Below are positions 56,763 through 64,000 of a stretch of 64,000 nt of DNA, in pieces. The DNA lies in contig NZ_CP060096.1 in NCBI RefSeq assembly GCF_017357865.1, forward strand, positions 1,054,001 through 1,118,000. The letters run 5' to 3'. Both the position numbers and the translations under genes were made by a program. How positions within the stretch are numbered: position 1 is the first letter of the stretch; each line of letters begins with the position of its first letter. This DNA comes from Aceticella autotrophica (GTDB lineage: Bacteria > Bacillota > Thermoanaerobacteria > Thermoanaerobacterales > Thermoanaerobacteraceae). Under the pieces are notes generated by a model. The model did not search any database. It had not been told where the DNA came from and worked only from the letters and a program-made list of their open reading frames with translations.

Positions 56763-57914
56763 ATGAAAAATATTGTAATTTTAGGTTCAACAGGCTCAAT
56801 TGGAACACAGACCCTTGATGTTATCAGAAATTCAAAGGATTTTAATGTTCTTGGATTAACCTGTAATAATAATTTAGATTTGCTCATAAAACAAATCGAT
56901 GAATTTAAACCCAAGGTAATTGCGGTAAAAGATGAAAATAATGCTAAAGAACTAAAAAATATATTAAATAATACAGGTGTAGAAATATTATCTGGAGAAA
57001 AGGGTATCTGCGATGTTGCCGAATACCATGATGCTGAACTTGTCGTTGTGGCAATAGAAGGTATAGCTGGTCTTATGCCTGCATACAAGGCGATAAAAGC
57101 AAAAAAAAATATCATGCTTGCAAATAAGGAATGTCTTGTTACAGGGGGCAAAATAATTACTGAACTTGCAAAGAAAAATAAGGTTAAAATATTGCCTATT
57201 GATAGTGAACATAATGCAATTTTTCAATGTCTACAAGGTAATGAAAAAAAGTATATATCCAAACTCATTATTACAGCATCTGGAGGACCTTTTAGGGGAA
57301 AAACAAAAGAAGAATTAAAATTTGTTACAATGGAACAGGCATTGAAACATCCAAATTGGAAGATGGGTAAAAAGATTACCATAGATTCCGCAACATTAAT
57401 GAATAAAGGCTTTGAAGTAATAGAGGCAAAATGGTTATTTGATGTACCTTTAAACAAAATAGAGGTTTTAGTACATCCACAAAGTATTATACATTCTATG
57501 GTTGAATATATTGATGGATGTATAATTGCAGAAATGGCTACAACTGATATGAGGATCCCAATACAATATGCTTTGAATTATCCGGAAAGAAAAGCTGTAA
57601 AGGGTGTGAAATCTTTGGATTTTGAAGTATTTAACACATTAACGTTTGAAAAACCAGACCTTGAAACATTTAAATGTTTATCATTGGCTTACCAGGCAAT
57701 TGAAGAAGGTGGTACAATGACAACAGTATTGAATACCGCTGATGAAGTTGCGGTATCATTATTCTTGGAAAAGAGAATAAAATTTTTAGACATACCAAAA
57801 ATTATTGAAAAAAGCATGGAAAAACACGATAATATCATTAATCCTGACATAAATGATATAATAGAGGTAGACCATAGTATTAGAAAGTCAATTTTAGATG
57901 AATATATGAGGTGA
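56763..57914 (+). CDS. dxr: 1-deoxy-D-xylulose 5-phosphate reductoisomerase
   Basis: 383 residues. Second step of the MEP pathway. NADPH site ILGSTGSIGTQTLDVI; ANKECLVTGG, DSEHNAIFQCL, ITASGGPFRG and HPNWKMGKKITIDSATLMNKGFEVIEAKWLF. Links this operon to lipid-carrier synthesis with uppS and ispG. Confidence 0.97.
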   Translation: MKNIVILGSTGSIGTQTLDVIRNSKDFNVLGLTCNNNLDLLIKQIDEFKPKVIAVKDENNAKELKNILNNTGVEILSGEKGICDVAEYHDAELVVVAIEGIAGLMPAYKAIKAKKNIMLANKECLVTGGKIITELAKKNKVKILPIDSEHNAIFQCLQGNEKKYISKLIITASGGPFRGKTKEELKFVTMEQALKHPNWKMGKKITIDSATLMNKGFEVIEAKWLFDVPLNKIEVLVHPQSIIHSMVEYIDGCIIAEMATTDMRIPIQYALNYPERKAVKGVKSLDFEVFNTLTFEKPDLETFKCLSLAYQAIEEGGTMTTVLNTADEVAVSLFLEKRIKFLDIPKIIEKSMEKHDNIINPDINDIIEVDHSIRKSILDEYMR

Positions 57915-57919
57915 TTTAT

Positions 57920-58927
57920 TTGATAATAGTTTTAAGCTTGATAGTATTAAGTATTCTTGTAATGGTACATGAATTTGGACATTTTATAGTGGCAAAAATG
58001 TCTGGTACAAAGGTTAATGAATTTTCAATTGGATTTGGTCCACGTTTATTTAAATGGAAATATGGAGAAACGGAGTATTCTTTTAGGATACTATTACTTG
58101 GTGGCTATTGTGCATTAGCGGGTGAAGATGAAAAAACAGATGATAAAAGAGGCTTTGCAAATAAGCCTTGGTATATTAGACTTGCTATTTTGGCGGCGGG
58201 ACCGATTATGAATATTTTATTGGCAATGGTGTTTTTGTTTATGGCATTTTATATAACAGGTTCACCAGTCCCACAGGTAAAATCGGTTTTAAGCGGATAT
58301 CCTGCACAGAAAGCGGGTATATTGCCCAATGATAAAATTGTCATGATTAATGGTACAAAAATCAATGATTGGAATGATTTAGAGAGAATTATCAGTTCGA
58401 ATAAAGGAACCGAATTAAATTTAAAGATAAAAAGAGATAATTCAATAATTGATAAAAAAATAACCCCAATCACTGATAAAAAAACATCAAAAGCCATGAT
58501 AGGAATAATGCCTGAGTATCAGAGGTCAATTTTTTTAGCTATAAAAACAGCTGTAGACAAGACAATATATTTTTCAAAAATAATTATATTATCTATTGTT
58601 TTACTTATAACAGGCAAAGTGTCTACAAATGATTTGATGGGACCTGTTGGAATAGTTCAGACCATAGGAGTAGTAGCAAAGACAGGGTTTGTCGATTTAT
58701 TAATATTTTCAGCTTTTATAAGCGTCAACCTTGGGCTTTTCAATTTGCTTCCATTTCCAGCCCTTGATGGCGGAAGAATATTATTTGTTATAATAGAGGT
58801 ATTAAGAGGAAAACCTGTTGATCCGAATAAAGAAGGATTTGTGCATTATATAGGATTTTTATTATTGATAATTTTATTTATTTTTGTAACATATAGAGAT
58901 TTAGTCAGAATATTTTTAATTAGGTGA
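57920..58927 (+). CDS. rseP: RseP-type site-2 intramembrane metalloprotease
   Basis: 335 residues from TTG 57920 (AGGTG at 57909-57913). Zinc site VMVHEFGHF near the N-terminus, PDZ domain (about 105-185; SGYPAQKAGILPNDKIV) and the C-terminal NLLPFPALDGGRILF. Cleaves anti-sigma factors or signal peptides in the membrane. Confidence 0.95.
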   Translation: MIIVLSLIVLSILVMVHEFGHFIVAKMSGTKVNEFSIGFGPRLFKWKYGETEYSFRILLLGGYCALAGEDEKTDDKRGFANKPWYIRLAILAAGPIMNILLAMVFLFMAFYITGSPVPQVKSVLSGYPAQKAGILPNDKIVMINGTKINDWNDLERIISSNKGTELNLKIKRDNSIIDKKITPITDKKTSKAMIGIMPEYQRSIFLAIKTAVDKTIYFSKIIILSIVLLITGKVSTNDLMGPVGIVQTIGVVAKTGFVDLLIFSAFISVNLGLFNLLPFPALDGGRILFVIIEVLRGKPVDPNKEGFVHYIGFLLLIILFIFVTYRDLVRIFLIR

Positions 58928-58932
58928 TAAAT

Positions 58933-59997
58933 ATGAGAAAATTAACAAAAGTTGTTAATATAGGCAAAGTAAAAATAGGGGGAAACAATTCTATTGCAGT
59001 TCAATCTATGACAAATACAGATACAAGAGATATAAAAAAAACCATTGAACAAATTGCTAAGCTTCAAAATGCCGGTTGTGACATTATAAGGGTTGCAATT
59101 CCGGACATTGATGCTGCAAATGCCTTGAAGGAAATAAAAAAAAAGGTAAATATACCCATTGTTGCTGATATTCATTTTAATTATAAATTAGCAATAGAGG
59201 CAATAAATAATGGCGCTGATAAAATAAGGATAAATCCCGGTAATATTGGTGGAACAGATAAAATTAAAATTGTAGTTGATGCAGCCAAAGGCAAGAATAT
59301 TCCAATAAGAGTAGGTGTTAACTCAGGCTCATTAGAGAAGGATATGCTTTTCAAGTATGGCGGTTTAACAAAAGAAGCAATTGTTGAAAGCGCGTTAAAA
59401 AATGTCTCACTTTTGGAAAAGTTTGGTTTTTATGATATTGTTATATCTATAAAAACTTCAAATGTTCCTTTGACGATAGATTCCTATAATTTTATATCAG
59501 AAAAAGTCAATTATCCATTACATCTTGGAATAACTGAGGCAGGTACATTATTTTCAGGTACAATAAAATCCTCCATTGGGATAGGAACTTTATTATATAT
59601 GGGAATAGGTGATACCATTAGGGTATCTTTAACGGGTGATCCAGTAGATGAGGTGAAAGTAGGCAGACAAATACTAAAGTCCTTAGGCTTACTTAATGAA
59701 GGTGTTGAAATAATTTCATGTCCTACCTGCGGCAGAACAAAAATCAATCTTATAAATTTAGTCAAAGAAGTTGAAGAAAGAACAAAAAATATAAAAAAGC
59801 ATATAAAAATTGCTGTTATGGGATGTGCCGTTAATGGTCCCGGAGAAGCTAAGGAAGCCGATATAGGTATAGCCGGAGGAATAGGAGAAGGTTTAATTTT
59901 TAAACATGGGCAAATATATAAAAAAGTTCCTGAGGAATTTCTTCTTGACGAATTTATAAAAGAAATACAAAGTTTGTTAGAGGAGGACCATAAATGA
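58933..59997 (+). CDS. ispG: 4-hydroxy-3-methylbut-2-enyl diphosphate synthase
   Basis: 354 residues. Fe-S enzyme of the MEP pathway (MEcPP to HMBPP). VQSMTNTDTRD, DIHFNYKLA, RINPGNIGG; cluster Cys in SCPTCGRT and MGCAVNGPGEAK. Stop overlaps the GT2 gene start. Confidence 0.97.
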   Translation: MRKLTKVVNIGKVKIGGNNSIAVQSMTNTDTRDIKKTIEQIAKLQNAGCDIIRVAIPDIDAANALKEIKKKVNIPIVADIHFNYKLAIEAINNGADKIRINPGNIGGTDKIKIVVDAAKGKNIPIRVGVNSGSLEKDMLFKYGGLTKEAIVESALKNVSLLEKFGFYDIVISIKTSNVPLTIDSYNFISEKVNYPLHLGITEAGTLFSGTIKSSIGIGTLLYMGIGDTIRVSLTGDPVDEVKVGRQILKSLGLLNEGVEIISCPTCGRTKINLINLVKEVEERTKNIKKHIKIAVMGCAVNGPGEAKEADIGIAGGIGEGLIFKHGQIYKKVPEEFLLDEFIKEIQSLLEEDHK

Positions 59998-60623
59998 TTT
60001 CAGTTATAATACCTGCCTATAATGAAGAAAAAACGATAGGTAATGTTTTAAATGTCTTAACAAAAATTAATATTATTGATGAAATTATTGTAGTTAATGA
60101 TGGTTCAGAAGATAATACAGTTGCTGAAGCGAAAAAATACAATATTATTTTAATAAATCTCAGAAAAAATATGGGGAAAGGTGCAGCAGTAAAAGCAGGT
60201 ATTGAAAAATCCAAAGGTGATATTATAGTAATGCTTGATGCGGATTTGGTTGGATTAACAGAAACCCATTTTTTAAGTCTTATCAACCCGGTTTTAAATG
60301 ATTCAGCAGATATGAGTATAGGGGTATTTTCTTCGGGAAGAAAATCAACCGATTTGGCTCAAAAAATTGCTCCATTTTTATCTGGGCAGAGGGCGATGAA
60401 CAAAAAGTATTTTATAGACTTTTTAAATTTAAAAGATTTAGATACTTGTAAATATGGACTTGAAATCGCATTAACTAAATACGCTAAAATAAAAAAATTA
60501 AGATTAGTACAAATCCCTTTTGAAAATATGACACATATTATGAAAGAAGAAAAATTAGGTATTTTAAAAGGGTTTTATGCAAGACTTAAGATGTACTTAG
60601 ATATTTTAAAAATCTGGGTGTAA
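59994..60623 (+). CDS. Family 2 glycosyltransferase (DPM1/GT-A type)
   Basis: 209 residues. VIIPAYNEEKTIG, IIVVNDGSEDNT, KNMGKGAAVKAGI and VMLDADLVG (DxD) define a GT-A fold using a nucleotide sugar. No membrane helix. ATGA overlap with ispG suggests co-expression with isoprenoid genes; transfer to a polyprenyl phosphate is inference. Confidence 0.85.
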   Translation: MISVIIPAYNEEKTIGNVLNVLTKINIIDEIIVVNDGSEDNTVAEAKKYNIILINLRKNMGKGAAVKAGIEKSKGDIIVMLDADLVGLTETHFLSLINPVLNDSADMSIGVFSSGRKSTDLAQKIAPFLSGQRAMNKKYFIDFLNLKDLDTCKYGLEIALTKYAKIKKLRLVQIPFENMTHIMKEEKLGILKGFYARLKMYLDILKIWV

Positions 60624-60636
60624 AGGAGTATAATCG

Positions 60637-63600
60637 ATGTTGCCATCTTTTTTAACAGAAGACCCTGAGATAAAAAATATTGATATAAAAAAAATAAGCC
60701 TATCTATAAAGGAAAAAATTTTATTTTTAGAATTGCCAAATAAATATCGGAATGACAAAATTATGGAAAAAATTAAATCGAAAATAAAATCTGTTATTCC
60801 GCTTCTAAATGATATAGAATTTTGTTTTAAGGAAATTAATGTTAAAAGCATTGACGAGCTAATAAAAGAACATTGGGATGAGATTCTTATTAAATCAAGT
60901 GAAATTTATAACGGCTTATTTAGTTTTCTTAAATCTTGCAATGTGTATGAAGAAAATGGGGAATTAATAATCAAAGCATCGAATGAAATTGCATATAATT
61001 TTTTAAATAAAAACAGGATAAATTTATTCTTAGAAAAATTTATTCATGAAAACTATAATATTAAAATAAAAATAAAATTATTATTAGATTCTACATTAAA
61101 TATTAATATAAATGAAAAAATTAAAACTAATGAAGAAAATTTAGCAAATAAAATTATAAATTTAAATGAAAATGAAAAAAACAAGAAAAATCATGAAACG
61201 AACAAAAATATAAAAGTTTTAATGGGGAAAGAAATAAATACAGATGCGAAAGCTATTTCTGATATAAATCAAGAAGGTGAAGAAATAACAATTGAAGGTG
61301 ATATTTTTTCTATTGAATTTAAACAAATTAAGTCTAAATATTTAATGGTATTTGATATTACGGATTATACATCTTCAATATCTGTTAAAGCTTTTATAAA
61401 TGAAGATACATATAAAGTAATGCAAGAAACTTTAAAAGTAGATATACGTATCAAAGTAAAAGGCTTGGTTTTATATGACAAATATGAAAGAGATATGGTT
61501 TTAAATGCTAAGGATATTGTATTAGTCAATAAAAAAATTAGAATAGATTTAGCAGATGAAAAAAGAGTCGAATTGCATGTTCATACTCAAATGAGTAGTA
61601 TGGATGGTGTAAGTTCTGTTGAATCTTTGATTAAAAGAGCATCTGAATGGGGGCATAAAGCAATTGCAATTACTGACCATGGGGTATTACAGGCATATCC
61701 AGAGGCTCAATCCGCTGCTAAAAGATATGGCGTAAAAGTACTATACGGTGTTGAGGGGTATCTTGTTAATGATGGTGAACCTATTGTAACAGGTAATACG
61801 GATGCATCATTAGATGATGATTTTGTTGTATTTGATATAGAAACAACTGGTCTTTCAAGTAAATATGATAAAATAATTGAAATTGGAGCTGTAAAGATTA
61901 GAAATTATGAAATAGTTGATAGATTTAAAACATTCATTAATCCCGAAATACCAATATCATCGTTTATTACACGATTAACAGGCATAAATACCTCAATGGT
62001 TAAGGATTATCCAACTTTAGATAAGGTATTGCCAGGATTTTTAAAATTTATATCTGGCAGTATTTTAGTTGCACACAATGCCAATTTTGATGTAACTTTT
62101 GTAAAAACGAAAGCTGAAGAACTATGTTTAGAATTAAATAATCCAGTACTTGATACATTGGAATTAAGCAGACATTTGTATACCAATTTAAAAAACTATA
62201 AATTAGATACAGTAGCGGAATACCTTGAAGTAAATCTAAAAAATCATCATAGAGCAATCGATGATGCTGAAGCTACAGCTGAAATATTTTTGAAAAGTAT
62301 CAAAAGAATTAAAGAAAAGGGCATTTTATATGTAAAAGATATAAATGATTCATTAAAAAACACGATAGATATAAAAAAATTACCTGTGTATCATGTAATA
62401 ATATTAGTTAAAAATCAAAAAGGGCTTCGTAATTTATATGAGATTGTATCTGAGTCAAATCTTAGATATTTTCATAGAAATCCCAGAATACCTAAGAGCT
62501 TATTAACACAAAAGAGAGAAGGACTATTAATTGGCTCAGCATGTGAACAAGGAGAAATTTACAGGGCTATTATAGCAAATTATGATAATAATAAATTAGA
62601 AAATATTGTTAATTACTATGATTATTTAGAAATACAACCAATCGGCAATAATGAATTTTTAATAGATAAAGGTGAAGTAAGAAATATTGATGAATTAAAA
62701 TTAATTAATAAAAAAATATATGACATAGGTAAAAAGTATAATAAACCTGTTGCAGCAACATGTGATGTACATTTTTTAGAGCCTTGGGATGATGTAAACA
62801 GAAAAATATTAATGGCAGGGAAAGGATTTAGGGATGTAGATAGACAGCCACCATTATATTTTAGAACTACGGAAGAAATGCTTGAAGAATTTGATTATCT
62901 TGGAAATGATGCTGCAAAAGAGGTTGTTATTTATAATACAAATAAGATAGCTGAACTAATTGAGGAGGTAAAACCAATTCCAGATGGTACTTTTCCACCA
63001 TCAATAGATGGGGCAGAAGATGAACTTAAAAAATTGACAATGAAAAGAGCACATGAAATATATGGTGATCCCTTACCTGAAATAGTTCAAGAACGACTTG
63101 ATAGAGAATTAAATTCTATAATCACAAATGGATATGCAGTAATGTATATAATCGCACAAAAACTCGTTTCAAAATCCTTAAGTGACGGATATCTTGTTGG
63201 TTCAAGAGGGTCTGTTGGGTCATCATTTGTTGCTACAATGAGTGGTATTACAGAAGTAAATCCATTGCCTCCTCACTATATATGCCCTAATTGCAAGCAT
63301 TCAGAATTTATACTAAATGAAAAGTATGGTTCTGGGATTGATTTACCTGATAAGAATTGTCCCAATTGCAATACAAAGATGAAAAAAGATGGTCATGATA
63401 TTCCTTTTGAAGTTTTCCTTGGATTTGAAGGTGATAAAGAACCTGATATTGACTTAAATTTTTCGGGAGACTATCAAGCTATTGCACATAAATATACAGA
63501 AGAATTATTCGGCAAGGGGCATGTATTCAGAGCAGGAACTATAGGAACATTAGCAGACAAAACTGCTTTTGGCTTTGTTAAAAAATATTTAGATGAAAGG

Positions 63601-64000
63601 AATCTTGTTGTACACAATGCCGAAATAAAGAGATTAATTATGGGTTGTTCAGGTGTAAAAAGAACAACAGGACAACATCCAGGTGGTGTTATGGTTGTGC
63701 CAAAAGACAGAAGCATATATGAATTTACACCTATACAGCATCCTGCCGATTCACAGGACTCAGATATAATTACAACTCATTTTGATTATCATTCAATAAG
63801 CGGCAGATTGTTAAAGCTTGATATACTGGGGCATGATGACCCTACAGTTATAAAAATGCTTGAAGAGCTTACAGGATTAAATGCACAGGAAATACCACTT
63901 GATGATAAAGAAACCATGAGTTTATTTACAAGTGTTGATGTTCTACGTATAAAGCCTGAAGATATAAATTGTCCTGTTGGAACATTGGGATTACCTGAAT
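60637..64000 (+). CDS. polC: DNA polymerase III PolC (3' partial)
   Basis: 1121 codons visible; the frame stays open to the window edge, as checked at several points. ATG 60637 after AAAGGAG. N-terminal domain, OB fold (about 215-310), PHP domain (HVHTQMSSMDGVSS, ITDHGVLQAYPEA), a DEDD exonuclease inserted in it (FDIETTGLSS, AHNANFDVTF, HHRAIDDAEATAEIF), then the polymerase core (GSRGSVGSSFVATMSG, zinc site CPNCKH/CPNCNTKM, PDIDLNFSGDYQ with catalytic Asp). The lagging- or leading-strand replicase of low-GC Gram-positives. The last residues are DINCPVGTLGLPE. Confidence 0.97.
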   Translation, partial: MLPSFLTEDPEIKNIDIKKISLSIKEKILFLELPNKYRNDKIMEKIKSKIKSVIPLLNDIEFCFKEINVKSIDELIKEHWDEILIKSSEIYNGLFSFLKSCNVYEENGELIIKASNEIAYNFLNKNRINLFLEKFIHENYNIKIKIKLLLDSTLNININEKIKTNEENLANKIINLNENEKNKKNHETNKNIKVLMGKEINTDAKAISDINQEGEEITIEGDIFSIEFKQIKSKYLMVFDITDYTSSISVKAFINEDTYKVMQETLKVDIRIKVKGLVLYDKYERDMVLNAKDIVLVNKKIRIDLADEKRVELHVHTQMSSMDGVSSVESLIKRASEWGHKAIAITDHGVLQAYPEAQSAAKRYGVKVLYGVEGYLVNDGEPIVTGNTDASLDDDFVVFDIETTGLSSKYDKIIEIGAVKIRNYEIVDRFKTFINPEIPISSFITRLTGINTSMVKDYPTLDKVLPGFLKFISGSILVAHNANFDVTFVKTKAEELCLELNNPVLDTLELSRHLYTNLKNYKLDTVAEYLEVNLKNHHRAIDDAEATAEIFLKSIKRIKEKGILYVKDINDSLKNTIDIKKLPVYHVIILVKNQKGLRNLYEIVSESNLRYFHRNPRIPKSLLTQKREGLLIGSACEQGEIYRAIIANYDNNKLENIVNYYDYLEIQPIGNNEFLIDKGEVRNIDELKLINKKIYDIGKKYNKPVAATCDVHFLEPWDDVNRKILMAGKGFRDVDRQPPLYFRTTEEMLEEFDYLGNDAAKEVVIYNTNKIAELIEEVKPIPDGTFPPSIDGAEDELKKLTMKRAHEIYGDPLPEIVQERLDRELNSIITNGYAVMYIIAQKLVSKSLSDGYLVGSRGSVGSSFVATMSGITEVNPLPPHYICPNCKHSEFILNEKYGSGIDLPDKNCPNCNTKMKKDGHDIPFEVFLGFEGDKEPDIDLNFSGDYQAIAHKYTEELFGKGHVFRAGTIGTLADKTAFGFVKKYLDERNLVVHNAEIKRLIMGCSGVKRTTGQHPGGVMVVPKDRSIYEFTPIQHPADSQDSDIITTHFDYHSISGRLLKLDILGHDDPTVIKMLEELTGLNAQEIPLDDKETMSLFTSVDVLRIKPEDINCPVGTLGLPE

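Overview
The window is AT-rich, gene-dense DNA from a low-GC Gram-positive anaerobe, most likely a thermophilic member of the Clostridia (Thermoanaerobacterales-like). Evidence for this: the ylmE-sepF-ylmG-divIVA-ileS order, a TM1266-type [FeFe]-hydrogenase regulator, a PolC-type polymerase next to the rpsB-tsf-pyrH-frr-uppS-cdsA-dxr-rseP-ispG run, T-box control of trp, and a LytS/LytTR pair. The genus assignment is inference.

Layout. 1-4174: an operon for a membrane-bound, chelatase-like machine: a secreted, tail-anchored CobN-like domain, a TolQ/ExbB/MotA channel, a DUF2149 ExbD-like partner, and a ChlI/ChlD AAA+ motor whose two halves are joined by a -1 frameshift at an A9 run. 4374-10695: HlyD-like protein, ylmE, sepF, ylmG, divIVA, TM1266-type regulator, and ileS behind a short attenuator that is not a T-box. 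10761-11456: mtnN. 11457-23432: an accessory region of decayed genes and mobile DNA: a GAF/LuxR regulator remnant (second copy at 45 kb), a CPBP protease, an IS110 fragment, IS1182 nested in IS21, an anion-permease stub, REP/RAYT debris, a subtilase plus a secreted protein split at an A AAA AAG site, and an IS1634-family element flanked by 152-bp identical direct repeats.

23559-30311: trpEGDCFBA behind a T-box leader with one UGG specifier and two successive T-box/terminator modules. The IS1634 insertion abuts this promoter, and its long target duplication preserved it. The cognate tRNA-Trp lies at 31677-31752. 30367-35844: small membrane proteins, a DksA/TraR-like protein, nfo, an HD protein and a REC-PAS-GGDEF cyclase. 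36350-41076 (minus strand): a LytS/LytTR pair, cstA and a small CC/Se-like protein. 41347-42669: queE-queC. Then come a chemoreceptor, the regulator pseudogene, an EamA transporter, and an ECF sigma/anti-sigma/ABC operon. 50153-52063: a DUF1284 gene and an IS30 element carrying a long structured tail. 52075-64000: rpsB through polC, including an overlooked 59-residue PASTA-like gene after frr and a GT2 gene between ispG and polC; polC runs off the window.

The most interesting parts are the chelatase operon with its recoding site, the doubled T-box switch, the IS1634 insertion that rebuilt the trp promoter, and the subtilase/secreted-protein pair with a possible recoding site.
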